From: Pseudomonas sp. HS6
GTDB lineage: Bacteria; Pseudomonadota; Gammaproteobacteria; Pseudomonadales; Pseudomonadaceae
Length of the DNA stretch: 64,000 nt
Reading direction: 5' to 3'
Assembly (NCBI RefSeq): GCF_023375815.1
Contig: NZ_CP067412.1
Location: forward strand, 4,588,001 to 4,652,000
Position numbers and translations under genes: made by a program. A model generated the notes under the pieces. That model saw only the letters and a list, made by a program, of their open reading frames with translations. It did not search any database and was not told the origin of the DNA. Positions 27,292 to 37,350 of this stretch are shown piece by piece. Position 1 is the stretch's first letter, and each line of letters begins with the position of its first letter.

Positions 27292-28239
27292 ATGAAAGGT
27301 TCCCCGTCGTTGTTGTTGGCCGCCATGCTGAGTCTGCCGTTACTGGCTCAAGCCGCAGAACCGGCGCAGTGCAGTACCGTTAACTTCTCCGATGTCGGCT
27401 GGACCGACATCACCGCAACAACCGCGACCACCAGCGTGGTGCTCGACGCCCTCGGCTACAAGACCAAGACCACCATGATCTCCGTGCCCGTGACCTACAA
27501 GTCCCTGGCCGACGGCAAGAACATGGACGTGTTCCTCGGCAACTGGATGCCGACCATGGAAAACGACATCAAGGCCTACCGTGACGCCGGCACCGTGGAA
27601 GTCGTACGCACCAACCTCAAGGGCGCCAAATACACCCTCGCCGTACCGCAGGCGCTGTACGACAAGGGTCTGCATGACTTCGCCGACATCGCCAAATTCA
27701 AGAAAGAGCTCGACGACAAGATCTACGGCATCGAGCCTGGCAACGACGGCAACCGCCTGATCCAGAGCATGATCGACAAGGATGCCTTCGGCCTGAAAGC
27801 CGCCGGTTTCAAAGTCGTCGAGTCGTCCGAAGCGGGCATGCTCTCGCAGGTCGACCGTGCGCAGAAACGCGACACCGCCGTGGTCTTCCTCGGCTGGGCG
27901 CCGCACCCGATGAACAAGCGCTTCAAGATTCAATACCTGACCGGCGGCGACGACTTCTTCGGCCCGGATTTCGGCGCGGCCACCGTCGCGACCAACACCC
28001 GCAAGGGCTACGTCGAAGAATGCAGCAACGTCGGTCAGTTGCTGAAGAATCTGGAGTTCACCGTCGACATGGAAAGCACCCTGATGGGCAACATCCTCGA
28101 CGACAAGATGAAGCCTGACGCGGCCGCCAAGGCCTGGCTGAAAAAGAATCCACAGGTGCTCGATACCTGGCTCGCTGGCGTGACCACCATTGACGGTAAA
28201 CCTGGCCTGGAGGCCGTGAAAGCCAAGTTGAATCAGTAA
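27292..28239 (+). CDS. cbcX: Choline ABC transporter binding protein CbcX
   Basis: A 315-residue periplasmic protein with signal peptide (MKGSPSLLLAAMLSLPLLAQ, cut before AEPAQCST). It is a ProX-type protein with aromatic positions in DVGWTDITATT, VFLGNWMPTM and FLGWAPHPMN. It binds choline in P. aeruginosa and works with CbcW and CbcV encoded next. The ATG at 27292 has AAGGAG seven bases upstream; longer in-frame starts lie in the operator region. Confidence 0.93.
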   Translation: MKGSPSLLLAAMLSLPLLAQAAEPAQCSTVNFSDVGWTDITATTATTSVVLDALGYKTKTTMISVPVTYKSLADGKNMDVFLGNWMPTMENDIKAYRDAGTVEVVRTNLKGAKYTLAVPQALYDKGLHDFADIAKFKKELDDKIYGIEPGNDGNRLIQSMIDKDAFGLKAAGFKVVESSEAGMLSQVDRAQKRDTAVVFLGWAPHPMNKRFKIQYLTGGDDFFGPDFGAATVATNTRKGYVEECSNVGQLLKNLEFTVDMESTLMGNILDDKMKPDAAAKAWLKKNPQVLDTWLAGVTTIDGKPGLEAVKAKLNQ

Positions 28240-28305
28240 TCGCTTATGCCGGGCGGGCCAGTCCCGCCCGGGCTGTTATTTCCTTGCATGCGGACGTTCA
28301 CTACC

Positions 28306-29151
28306 ATGCTGATTGATCAGAAAATCCCTTTAGGCCAGTACATCGCGGGCTTCGTTGAATGGTTGACGCAACACGGCGCCAGCACCTTCGACGCAATCGC
28401 CGTGACCCTGGAAACGATGATCCACGGCGTGACGTTTGCGCTGACCTGGTTCAACCCGCTGGTGTTGATCGGCCTCATCGCTCTGCTCGCGCATTTCATT
28501 CAACGCAAATGGGGCCTCACCGCCTTCGTGATCGCCTCCTTTCTGCTGATCCTCAACCTGGGGTACTGGCAGGAAACCATGGAAACCCTAGCCCAGGTCA
28601 TGTTCGCGACCCTGGTCTGCGTGGTCATCGGCGTGCCGCTGGGCATCGTCGCCGCGCACAAACCGATGTTCTACACTTTGATGAGGCCGGTGCTCGATCT
28701 GATGCAGACCGTACCGACCTTCGTTTACCTCATTCCTACCCTGACCCTCTTCGGGTTGGGCGTGGTTCCGGGCCTGATCTCCACAGTGGTGTTCGCCATC
28801 GCTGCGCCGATCCGCCTGACCTACCTGGGCATCCGCGATGTCCCGGAAGAACTGATGGACGCCGGCAAGGCCTTCGGCTGCTCGCGTCGCCAACTGCTTT
28901 CACGGATCGAACTGCCCCACGCCATGCCAAGCATCGCGGCCGGCATCACCCAGTGCATCATGCTGTCGTTGTCGATGGTGGTGATCGCGGCACTGGTGGG
29001 CGCCGACGGACTCGGCAAACCGGTGGTCAACGCACTGAACACTGCTGATATCGCCCTGGGCTTCGAAGCGGGCCTGGCGATCGTACTGCTGGCGATCATG
29101 CTCGACCGTATCTGCAAACAACCCGACGCAAAAGTAGGGGGTGACGCATGA
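28306..29151 (+). CDS. cbcW: Choline ABC transporter permease CbcW
   Basis: A 281-residue inner-membrane permease with about six spans and the ABC EAA-loop pattern (EELMDAGKAFGCSRRQLLSR IE region, near residue 185). It matches ProW-type permeases; in Pseudomonas it serves CbcX, CaiX and BetX as shared core. The start at 28306 gives the family N-terminus MLIDQKIPLGQYIAGFVEWL; upstream in-frame starts lack a ribosome site. Its stop overlaps the cbcV start (ATGA). Confidence 0.92.
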   Translation: MLIDQKIPLGQYIAGFVEWLTQHGASTFDAIAVTLETMIHGVTFALTWFNPLVLIGLIALLAHFIQRKWGLTAFVIASFLLILNLGYWQETMETLAQVMFATLVCVVIGVPLGIVAAHKPMFYTLMRPVLDLMQTVPTFVYLIPTLTLFGLGVVPGLISTVVFAIAAPIRLTYLGIRDVPEELMDAGKAFGCSRRQLLSRIELPHAMPSIAAGITQCIMLSLSMVVIAALVGADGLGKPVVNALNTADIALGFEAGLAIVLLAIMLDRICKQPDAKVGGDA

Positions 29152-30326
29152 GCATAATTCGCTTCGAAAACGTTGACGTTATCTTCGCCAAGGATCCACG
29201 CGAGGCGCTCAAGCTGCTGGATCAGGGCATGACCCGTAACGAAATCCTGAAAAAGACCGGGCAGATTGTCGGCGTTGAAAAAGCCAGCCTGGACATCGAG
29301 AAAGGCGAAATCTGTGTACTGATGGGCTTGTCCGGCTCCGGCAAATCCAGCCTGTTGCGCTGCATCAACGGCCTCAACACCGTGAGCCGCGGCAAGCTGT
29401 TCGTCGAGCACGAAGGCAAGCAGATCGACATCGCCTCCTGCACCCCGGCCGAACTGAAAATGATGCGTACCAAGCGCATCGCGATGGTGTTCCAGAAGTT
29501 CGCCCTGATGCCTTGGCTGACGGTGCGCGAGAACATCAGCTTCGGTCTGGAAATGCAGGGTCGTCCCGAGAAAGAACGCCGCAAACTGGTCGATGACAAG
29601 CTTGAGCTGGTGGGCCTGACCCAGTGGCGCAACAAGAAACCCAACGAGCTGTCCGGCGGCATGCAGCAGCGTGTAGGCCTGGCCCGCGCGCTGGCAATGG
29701 ACGCCGACATTCTGCTGATGGACGAACCGTTCTCGGCCCTCGACCCACTGATCCGTCAGGGTCTGCAGGATGAATTGCTGGAACTGCAACGCAAGCTGAG
29801 CAAGACCATCGTGTTCGTGAGCCACGACCTCGACGAGGCGCTGAAACTGGGTAGCCGCATCGCGATCATGAAAGACGGCCGGATCATCCAGTACAGCGTG
29901 CCGGAAGAAATCGTGCTCAATCCTGCGGACGATTACGTGCGCACCTTCGTTGCCCACACCAATCCGCTGAACGTGCTCTGCGGTCGCAGCCTGATGCGCA
30001 CCCTGGACAACTGCAAACGCATCAACGGTTCGGTGTGCCTCGATCCGGGCGGCGATTCGTGGCTGGACCTGGCCGAAGGCAACACCATCAAGGGTGCACG
30101 CAAGAACGGTTCGGTACTCGACCTACAGAACTGGGTGCCGGGGCAAGCGGTCGAAGGCCTCGATCGTCGTCCGACGCTGGTGGACTCGAACATCGGCATG
30201 CGTGACGCACTGCAGATTCGTTACCAGACCGGCAACAAACTGGTGCTGCACGACAACAACCATGTGGTGGGGATTCTTGGGGACAGCGAGCTGTATCACG
30301 CGCTGCTCGGGAAGAACCTGGGGTAA
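29148..30326 (+). CDS. cbcV: Choline ABC transporter ATPase CbcV
   Basis: A 392-residue ProV-type ATPase: Walker A GLSGSGKSSLLR at about 59-70, signature LSGGMQQRVGLARALAMD, Walker B ILLMDEPFSALDP and switch His in FVSHDLDEA. Residues 280-392 form a C-terminal domain in the place of the CBS pair of ProV/OpuAA. It overlaps cbcW by four bases and is followed by a strong terminator. Confidence 0.94.
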   Translation: MSIIRFENVDVIFAKDPREALKLLDQGMTRNEILKKTGQIVGVEKASLDIEKGEICVLMGLSGSGKSSLLRCINGLNTVSRGKLFVEHEGKQIDIASCTPAELKMMRTKRIAMVFQKFALMPWLTVRENISFGLEMQGRPEKERRKLVDDKLELVGLTQWRNKKPNELSGGMQQRVGLARALAMDADILLMDEPFSALDPLIRQGLQDELLELQRKLSKTIVFVSHDLDEALKLGSRIAIMKDGRIIQYSVPEEIVLNPADDYVRTFVAHTNPLNVLCGRSLMRTLDNCKRINGSVCLDPGGDSWLDLAEGNTIKGARKNGSVLDLQNWVPGQAVEGLDRRPTLVDSNIGMRDALQIRYQTGNKLVLHDNNHVVGILGDSELYHALLGKNLG

Positions 30327-30336
30327 GGCGGGATGA

Positions 30337-30369
30337 AAAAAAGGGATCGCGGTGAGCGATCCCTTTTTT
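30337..30369 (+). terminator. Rho-independent terminator of cbcXWV
   Basis: GGGATCGC and GCGATCCC pair around a five-base loop GGTGA, flanked by A-run and T-run, just 10 bases after the cbcV stop. Confidence 0.93.
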
Positions 30370-30387
30370 ATTGGGTCAGGGAAAAGA

Positions 30388-30597
30388 GCCCCTCATCGGA
30401 GCGCCGCCCGCCTAGCCCTCCCGAAACGTCGGACCGCCCAGAGGGAGAGGGGACCTACCGAGTTGTCTTTCGCTATACATCGACCTGAAAGTCAGAGTCG
30501 ATTATGGATTCAACAACGTTCTTTCAGGTCGGCGGATTTCTGCAGCATCCCCAATCAGTCCCCTCTCCCTAAGGGAGAGGGCTAGGGTGAGGGGGAG
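30388..30597. repeat. Terminal-inverted-repeat element, copy C
   Basis: Left end CCCCTC...TAGCCCTCCC and right end GGGAGAGGGCTAGGGTGAGG are inverted. The core contains ACATCGACCTGAAAG and TCGATTATGGATTCAAC, which reappears inverted in copy D at 48582. It fills the gap between the 3' ends of cbcV and betT. Confidence 0.75.
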
Positions 30598-30606
30598 CTT
30601 TTGATC

Positions 30607-32604
30607 TTAGCTGTACACCCGGCCAAGGAGCTGCCGATGGCTTTCAAACTGATCGAGCACATCGCGAGTGATCTGATCCTGCGTGAAGCCCATCAGGTCG
30701 TAATCCTGGCTGCCGTTGTGCAGGTACACCTCGGCGCGGTAGTAACGCTGGCGCGCTTCATCGGACTGGGCCGATTCGGTCGGGGTCGCCAGATAGCCGT
30801 CCAGGCTCACTTCGTAGACGAAAGGGTTGCCCTCTTCCATCTCGACTCGCACGCCCATGCAACGCTTGGATTTACCCAGCAGCGTTTGCACTTCCAGACC
30901 CTGTGCACGCATTTGCGCAGTCGCATCTTCCAGCGCCGGGCTGACCTGCTTGTCCATGAAGCGTTGCACCACCGATTGGCTCGGTTGCAGGTCCAGTTGA
31001 GTCAGGCGCTCGCTGAAACCACGACGACCGCGCTCAGCCAGTTGCGCTTGCTCCTGTTCGATCTGCACGTCCTGGCGCATGGCCTTGTGCAAGCCGAACA
31101 TGAAGAATACCAGTACCACCGAGAACGGCAGACCGGCCAGCACCACCATGGTCTGCATGGCTTCGAAGTTACCGGCGAACAGCAGGCCGATGGTCACCAG
31201 CGTAATCACGGCCGACCAGAAGATCCGCAGCCAGTGCGGCGCGTCTTCGTCGACGGTGCCGCCCTTGCAGGAAAGGTTGGCCATCATTACCGCGCCAGAG
31301 TCGGCCGGGGTCAGGAACAGCACGAAGCCAACAAAGATCGACACACCGATGACGACTTTCGACGCCGGGTAATGCTCAAGCAACTGGTAGATCGCCATCG
31401 ACGGCTGTTCCAGCGCCGTCTTGCCGAGTTCTACCGCCCCATGGTTCATCACCAGGTCCAGTGCCGAGTTACCGAAGATCGACAGCCACGCCAGGGTGAA
31501 ACCCAGCGGAATCAGCAGCACGCCGGCCACCAGTTCACGCACGGTACGACCACGGGAAATCCGCGCGATGAACATGCCTACGAATGGGGCCCAGGAAATC
31601 CACCATGCCCAGTAGAACAGAGTCCACAGGCCCAGCCAGCGGTCGGACTTGGCACTGTCGCCTTCATAGACGTACAGGTCGAAAGTCTTCAGCACCACGC
31701 CGTTGAGGTAGTCGCCGATGTTCTGCACGAAGCCGTTGAGCAGGTGCAGGGTCGGGCCGAACAGCAGCACGAAAATCAGCAGGCCGCTGAACAGAATGAT
31801 GTTGAGGTTGGACAGACGACGGATGCCGTTTTCCACGCCGGACACGGCAGCGATGGTCGCCACGGTGCTCATCACGATAATCACGATCAGCAGGTTGGTG
31901 TTGCTGTGCTCCATGCCGAACAGGTTTTCCAGGCCCGAAGACACTTGCAGCGAGCCGATCCCCAGGTTGGTCACCAGACCCAGCAGGGTCACGAACATGC
32001 CGAAGCCGTCTACCGCATGACCGGCAGCGCCCTTGACCCAACGCTCGCCCACCAGCGGGTACAGCGCCGAACGCAGTGCCAGCGGCTGGTTATGACGGTA
32101 AGCGAAATAGGCAACGGCCAGACCGACCAGTGCGTAGATCGCCCAGCCGTGCAGGCCCCAGTGCAGGAAAGTCAGCTGCACAGCCTGACGCGCCGCCATG
32201 TTGGTGGCGGACGCACCTTCCGGTGGGTTGAAGTAGTGATCCAGCGGCTCGGAGGCGCCGAAGTACAGCAGCGAAATACCGATACCCGACGAGAACAGCA
32301 TCCCCGCCCAGGCGCCGTAGCTGAAATCCGGGGTGTCGTCCTTGCTACCCAGTTTGAGTTTGCCGTAGGAAGAAAACGCCAGGCCCACCACAAACACCAG
32401 GTAAGCGGCGATCACCACCATGTAGTACCAGCCGAAGCTGCGGGACAACCAGGCCTGAGCCACTCCCAGCATTCTGCCGGCCTCTTGCGGGGCGATGATC
32501 AGAATGGCGGTCAACAACAGAATCAACGCGGTAGAGGTGTAGAACACCCAACCGTTGACCGTCACCTTCTCGGGCGGGGTCTTTATAAGCGAGGCAGAAC
32601 TCAT
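30607..32604 (-). CDS. betT: BCCT choline transporter BetT
   Basis: A 665-residue BCCT-family carrier with twelve membrane spans over residues 15-510. Signatures are SSGIGISLLYFGASEPLDHY, HWGLHGWAIYALVGLA and the tryptophan-rich WTLFYWAWWISWAPFVGMF. The remaining 150 residues form a long cytoplasmic tail, as in BetT proteins that sense osmolarity. It is divergent from betI, which it matches as PA5375. The ATG at 32604 with GGAG upstream is preferred to a start 12 codons earlier. Confidence 0.92.
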   Translation of the reverse strand: MSSASLIKTPPEKVTVNGWVFYTSTALILLLTAILIIAPQEAGRMLGVAQAWLSRSFGWYYMVVIAAYLVFVVGLAFSSYGKLKLGSKDDTPDFSYGAWAGMLFSSGIGISLLYFGASEPLDHYFNPPEGASATNMAARQAVQLTFLHWGLHGWAIYALVGLAVAYFAYRHNQPLALRSALYPLVGERWVKGAAGHAVDGFGMFVTLLGLVTNLGIGSLQVSSGLENLFGMEHSNTNLLIVIIVMSTVATIAAVSGVENGIRRLSNLNIILFSGLLIFVLLFGPTLHLLNGFVQNIGDYLNGVVLKTFDLYVYEGDSAKSDRWLGLWTLFYWAWWISWAPFVGMFIARISRGRTVRELVAGVLLIPLGFTLAWLSIFGNSALDLVMNHGAVELGKTALEQPSMAIYQLLEHYPASKVVIGVSIFVGFVLFLTPADSGAVMMANLSCKGGTVDEDAPHWLRIFWSAVITLVTIGLLFAGNFEAMQTMVVLAGLPFSVVLVFFMFGLHKAMRQDVQIEQEQAQLAERGRRGFSERLTQLDLQPSQSVVQRFMDKQVSPALEDATAQMRAQGLEVQTLLGKSKRCMGVRVEMEEGNPFVYEVSLDGYLATPTESAQSDEARQRYYRAEVYLHNGSQDYDLMGFTQDQITRDVLDQFESHRQLLGRVYS

Positions 32605-32939
32605 GGCACAAATGCTCCAGGCAGTGCGAGAGAAGAACACAAGGCAACACGGAACCCGACCAATCGGTTAGTTGGCAGCCGACCGGCGGGTGATATAAAG
32701 ACACCCCGAAAAAAGCCCGAACCTGCAGAGATGGCACCGCGAATCGCCGTCGTGGCCGAGGTCTGGACGTTCATCCGAAACCTGGCCGCAAGCGTCTTGC
32801 CCATTCAACACGTCCATCGAACGTCGAACCGCGCCTTGCCCCGCGCAGGTTTCGAGCATTTTCGGATGTCGGTTTATCGCCACTTACACGTAGGAAAAAG
32901 CTGTAGGCAGCGACGATTTGTCGCAGATCTTATTCTTTG

Positions 32940-32959
32940 TTGATTGAACGTTCAATCAA
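32940..32959. promoter_or_regulatory. BetI operator
   Basis: TTGATTGAACGTTCAATCAA is a perfect 20-base palindrome, 70 bases before betI, in the 425-base betT-betI gap. TetR repressors bind such sites, and BetI is known to repress bet genes in absence of choline. The rest of the gap shows no gene. Confidence 0.85.
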
Positions 32960-33029
32960 AACAAAATAGACTGGCCCTCAATCCGATAGGCGTTTATCGC
33001 CCGTTGGAAGGCCTAAGGAGATGTGCAAG

Positions 33030-33623
33030 ATGCCCAAGGTCGGTATGCAACCCATCCGCCGCCAACAACTGATCGAAGCCACTTTGCAGGCCGTCGATCA
33101 GGTCGGAATGGGGGACGCCAGCATTGCGCTGATCGCCCGTTTGGCCGGTGTCTCGAATGGCATCATCAGTCACTATTTTCAGGACAAGAACGGCCTGATT
33201 GCCGCCACGATGCGGTATCTGATGAGCGTCCTCAGCGAGAACGTCACCGCGCGCCGTCAGGCGCTGGCAGACAGCAGCCCCCGGGCGCATCTGCAGGTGA
33301 TCATCGAAGGCAACTTCGACGCCAGCCAGGTCAATGGCCCGGCAATGAAAACCTGGCTGGCCTTCTGGGCCACCAGCATGCACCAGCCGTCTTTGCACAG
33401 GTTGCAGCGGATCAACGATCACCGTCTGTATTCCAACCTGTGCTGCGAGTTCCGCCGTGTGTTGCCGCTCGAAGATGCGCGCACCGCCGCCCGTGGACTG
33501 GCAGCTCTGATTGACGGTTTGTGGTTGCGCGGCGCGCTGTCGGGAGACGCTTTCGACACCGCGCAGGCGCAACAGATCGCTTACGAATACATGGATTTCC
33601 AATTGGCCAAGCAGGTGAGCTAG
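33030..33623 (+). CDS. betI: Choline-responsive repressor BetI
   Basis: A 197-residue TetR-family regulator. The helix-turn-helix lies at about 25-48 ([20 protein letters not shown]) and the C-terminal two thirds is the choline-binding domain. The ATG at 33030 is chosen over the one at 33021, because TAAGGAG directly abuts the earlier one and is nine bases from this one. It is the first gene of betIBA. Confidence 0.95.
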   Translation: MPKVGMQPIRRQQLIEATLQAVDQVGMGDASIALIARLAGVSNGIISHYFQDKNGLIAATMRYLMSVLSENVTARRQALADSSPRAHLQVIIEGNFDASQVNGPAMKTWLAFWATSMHQPSLHRLQRINDHRLYSNLCCEFRRVLPLEDARTAARGLAALIDGLWLRGALSGDAFDTAQAQQIAYEYMDFQLAKQVS

Positions 33624-33711
33624 AGCACAGAGAAAACGCTCGGCCCCTGAACGCCACCGCAGCCTGATCGCGGTGGCCAACGCCAACCACTTATGCACTT
33701 GCGAGGACACT

Positions 33712-35184
33712 ATGGCCCGTTTCGAACTGCAAAAACTCTACATCGATGGCGCGTACTCCGACGCCGGCAGCGATGCCACCTTCGAAGCCATCAACCCGGC
33801 TAACGGTGAAGTCCTCGCACAAGTGCAACGTGCGACCAAGGAAGACGTCGAGCGCGCAGTCGTCAGCGCCGAAAAGGGCCAGAAAATCTGGGCCGCGATG
33901 ACCGCCATGGAGCGTTCGCGCATCCTGCGTCGCGCCGTCGACATCCTGCGCGAGCGCAACGATGAACTGGCTGCTCTGGAAACCCTGGACACCGGTAAAG
34001 CGTTCTCCGAAACCAAATACGTCGACATCGTTACCGGCGCCGACGTGCTGGAATACTACGCAGGCCTGGTACCCGCCATCGAAGGCGAGCAGATCCCGCT
34101 GCGTGACACCGCATTCGTCTACACCCGTCGCGAGCCGCTGGGCGTGGTTGCCGGTATCGGCGCGTGGAACTACCCGATCCAGATCGCCCTGTGGAAATCC
34201 GCACCAGCCCTGGCGGCCGGTAACGCGATGATCTTCAAGCCAAGCGAAGTCACCTCTCTGACCACTCTGAAACTGGCCGAGATCTACACCGCAGCCGGCG
34301 TTCCGGACGGCGTGTTCAACGTCCTGACCGGCAGCGGCCGTGAAGTCGGCACCTGGCTGACCGAACACCCGCGCATCGAGAAGATCTCCTTCACCGGCGG
34401 CACCGACACCGGCAAGAAGGTCATGGCCAGCGCTTCGGCGTCGTCGCTGAAAGACGTGACCATGGAACTGGGCGGCAAGTCCCCGCTGATCATCTGCGAC
34501 GACGCCGACCTGGATCGCGCCGCCGACACCGCCATGATGGCCAACTTCTACAGCTCCGGTCAGGTCTGCACCAACGGCACTCGCGTATTCGTGCCGGCGC
34601 ACCTGAAAGCCGCTTTCGAAGCCAAGATCGTCGAGCGCGTTGCCCGCATCCGCGTTGGCAACCCGGAAGACGAAAACACCAACTTCGGCCCGCTGGTCAG
34701 CTTCGCGCACATGGAAAACGTGCTGGGCTACATCGCCAAGGGTAAAGAAGAAGGCGCTCGCGTCCTGTGCGGCGGCGACCGTCTGACCGACGGCGAATTC
34801 GCCAAAGGCGCGTTCGTGGCACCGACCGTGTTCACCGACTGCACCGACGACATGACCATCGTCCGTGAAGAAATCTTCGGCCCGGTGATGGCGATCCTGA
34901 CCTACGAAACCGAAGAAGAAGTGATCCGCCGCGCCAACGACACCGACTTCGGCCTGGCCGCCGGTATCGTCACCCGCGACCTGAACCGCGCCCACCGCGT
35001 GATTCATCAACTGGAAGCCGGTATCTGCTGGATCAACGCCTGGGGCGAGTCCGACGCAAAAATGCCGGTTGGCGGTTACAAGCAGTCGGGCGTTGGTCGT
35101 GAGAACGGCATCAGCTCGCTGAACAACTTCACTCGCATCAAATCGGTACAGGTTGAGCTGGGCGATTACGTCTCGGTGTTCTAA
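33712..35184 (+). CDS. betB: Betaine aldehyde dehydrogenase
   Basis: A 490-residue aldehyde dehydrogenase making glycine betaine from betaine aldehyde. Catalytic Glu 252 is in [11 protein letters not shown] and catalytic Cys 286 in [13 protein letters not shown], at the same numbers as the characterised P. aeruginosa enzyme. The NAD-binding [12 protein letters not shown] is also present. It follows betI by 88 bases. Confidence 0.96.
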   Translation: MARFELQKLYIDGAYSDAGSDATFEAINPANGEVLAQVQRATKEDVERAVVSAEKGQKIWAAMTAMERSRILRRAVDILRERNDELAALETLDTGKAFSETKYVDIVTGADVLEYYAGLVPAIEGEQIPLRDTAFVYTRREPLGVVAGIGAWNYPIQIALWKSAPALAAGNAMIFKPSEVTSLTTLKLAEIYTAAGVPDGVFNVLTGSGREVGTWLTEHPRIEKISFTGGTDTGKKVMASASASSLKDVTMELGGKSPLIICDDADLDRAADTAMMANFYSSGQVCTNGTRVFVPAHLKAAFEAKIVERVARIRVGNPEDENTNFGPLVSFAHMENVLGYIAKGKEEGARVLCGGDRLTDGEFAKGAFVAPTVFTDCTDDMTIVREEIFGPVMAILTYETEEEVIRRANDTDFGLAAGIVTRDLNRAHRVIHQLEAGICWINAWGESDAKMPVGGYKQSGVGRENGISSLNNFTRIKSVQVELGDYVSVF

Positions 35185-35216
35185 GACCCGAGCGCTCTAT
35201 CGCCTGCGAGGCCGCC

Positions 35217-35306
35217 TTCGCTGGCAAGCCAGCTCCCACAGGTTGGATGTCGTCCACCCAATCTGTGGCAGCCCCGATCCCTGTGGGAGCGGGCTTGCCC
35301 GCGAAT
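35217..35306. repeat. REP pair between betB and betA
   Basis: CGCTGGCAAGCCAGCTCCCA faces GTGGGAGCGGGCTTGCCCGC across about 40 bases, inside the bet operon. Confidence 0.85.
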
Positions 35307-35363
35307 CGAGTGCAAAGCACTCGCCAGGCCTGACCTGACCAACTTTCAAAGAGGGTGCATTCA

Positions 35364-37067
35364 ATGTCCCAAGAATTCGATTACATCATCGTGGGTGCCG
35401 GCTCTGCCGGTAACACCCTGGCGACCCGTCTGACTGAAGACGAAGGCGTCACCGTCCTGCTGCTCGAAGCAGGCGGCCCGGACTACCGCATGGACTTCCG
35501 CACGCAGATGCCGGCCGCACTGGCATTCCCGCTGCAAGGCCGTCGCTATAACTGGGCGTACGAAACCGACGCCGAACCACACATGGACGGTCGCCGGATG
35601 GAATGCGGTCGCGGCAAGGGCCTCGGCGGCTCCTCGCTGATCAACGGCATGTGCTACATCCGCGGCAACGCGATGGACTACGACGGCTGGGCGAAACTGC
35701 CAGGCCTGGAAGACTGGACCTACCTCGACTGCCTGCCGTACTTCCGCAAAGCGGAAACCCGCGACATCGGCCCGAACGACTACCACGGTGGCGAAGGCCC
35801 GGTCAGCGTGACCACGCCGAAGGCTGGCAACAACCCGTTGTTCCACGCCATGGTTGAAGCTGGCGTACAGGCCGGTTACCCGCGCACCGAAGACTTGAAC
35901 GGCTACCAGCAGGAAGGCTTCGGCCCGATGGACCGCACCGTGACGCCGAAAGGCCGCCGTGCTTCCACCGCCCGTGGTTATCTGGACGTGGCCAAGAAGC
36001 GTTCGACCCTGACCATCGTCACTCACGCCCTGACTGACAAGGTTCTGTTCGACGGCAAGCGTGCCGTTGGCGTGCGTTACCTGGTCGGCGCTGCCGAAGA
36101 GCGCGTTGAAGCCCGCGCCCGCAAAGAAGTCATCGTCTGCTCCGGCGCGATCGCTTCGCCGCAACTGCTGCAACGCTCCGGCGTAGGCCCGGCGAAACTG
36201 CTGGAAAGCCTCGACATCCCGGTCGTTCACGATCTGCCGGGCGTCGGCGAAAACCTGCAGGATCACCTCGAACTGTACCTGCAATTCGCCTGCACCCAAC
36301 CGGTTTCGCTGTACCCGTCGCTGCTCTGGTACAACCAGCCAGCCATCGGTGCCGAGTGGCTGTTCAACGGCACCGGCATCGGCGCCAGCAACCAGTTCGA
36401 AGCCGGCGGTTTCATCCGGACTCGCGAAGAGTTCGAATGGCCGAACATCCAATACCACTTCCTGCCGGTGGCGATTAACTACAACGGCAGCAACGGTGTT
36501 AAAGAACACGGCTTCCAGGCGCACATGGGTTCCATGCGTTCGCCGAGCCGTGGTCGCATCCAGGTCAAGTCGAAAGACCCGCGCCAGCACCCGAGCATCC
36601 TGTTCAACTACATGGCGACCGAGCAAGACTGGCAGGAATTCCGCGACGGCATCCGCCTGACCCGTGAAATCATGCAACAGCCTGCACTGGACGCTTTCCG
36701 TGGCCGTGAAATCAGCCCGGGCATCGACGTGCAAACCGATGAGCAGCTGGACAAGTTCATCCGCGAGCACGCCGAAACCGCGTTCCACCCGTCCTGCTCG
36801 TGCAAGATGGGCACCGACGACATGGCCGTAGTCGATGGCGAAGGCCGCGTGCATGGCATGCAAGGTCTGCGTGTGGTCGATGCCTCGATCATGCCGATCA
36901 TCACCACCGGCAACCTGAACGCCCCGACGATCATGATGGCCGAGAAAATCGCCGACAAGATCCGTGGCCGTCAGCCACTGCCGCGCAGCAAGGCGTCGTA
37001 CTACGTCGCTGGCGATGCGCCGGTGAAAGGCAAGGCGCTGCGTGATGTGAGTGCTGTTGCTCAGTAA
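35364..37067 (+). CDS. betA: Choline dehydrogenase
   Basis: A 567-residue GMC flavoprotein that oxidises choline to betaine aldehyde at the membrane. FAD-binding [17 protein letters not shown] is near residue 8, [20 protein letters not shown] is the GMC signature 1, and the active-site His lies in [12 protein letters not shown]. The ATG at 35364 has GAGGG upstream. A REP pair separates it from betB. Confidence 0.95.
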   Translation: MSQEFDYIIVGAGSAGNTLATRLTEDEGVTVLLLEAGGPDYRMDFRTQMPAALAFPLQGRRYNWAYETDAEPHMDGRRMECGRGKGLGGSSLINGMCYIRGNAMDYDGWAKLPGLEDWTYLDCLPYFRKAETRDIGPNDYHGGEGPVSVTTPKAGNNPLFHAMVEAGVQAGYPRTEDLNGYQQEGFGPMDRTVTPKGRRASTARGYLDVAKKRSTLTIVTHALTDKVLFDGKRAVGVRYLVGAAEERVEARARKEVIVCSGAIASPQLLQRSGVGPAKLLESLDIPVVHDLPGVGENLQDHLELYLQFACTQPVSLYPSLLWYNQPAIGAEWLFNGTGIGASNQFEAGGFIRTREEFEWPNIQYHFLPVAINYNGSNGVKEHGFQAHMGSMRSPSRGRIQVKSKDPRQHPSILFNYMATEQDWQEFRDGIRLTREIMQQPALDAFRGREISPGIDVQTDEQLDKFIREHAETAFHPSCSCKMGTDDMAVVDGEGRVHGMQGLRVVDASIMPIITTGNLNAPTIMMAEKIADKIRGRQPLPRSKASYYVAGDAPVKGKALRDVSAVAQ

Positions 37068-37091
37068 TTCAGCTACACCGCATCAAGGCTA

Positions 37092-37183
37092 ATCGCTGGC
37101 AAGCCAGCTCCCACAGGGTTTTGCGTCGTTCACAAACATTGTGTTCAACAGAAAACCTGTGGGAGCCTGGCTTGCCAGCGATG
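37092..37183. repeat. REP pair downstream of betA
   Basis: Two facing copies, ATCGCTGGCAAGCCAGCTCC and GTGGGAGCCTGGCTTGCCAG (the latter with one extra base), about 40 bases apart. The rest of the 283-base gap shows nothing but the leader of the next gene. Confidence 0.85.
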
Positions 37184-37350
37184 AGGCCCTATCATTCAGT
37201 ACAAATCCCCCGCTACACAGTAAATCCCCCTACACCCCCTCTTCACTTGATCCTACCCCCACGCAGGCCTACTCTAGTCCTCGCGCAATCGTTTCACCCC
37301 TCCCCGCCGAATCCGCTTCGCCGCTTCTCCCATGACAAGGAGGTTCCCTG

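Noticed and set aside
30601..32943. A 780-codon plus-strand open frame over betT
   Set aside because: Antisense to the clear BCCT transporter; composition is His/Gln/Arg rich, as typical of shadows.
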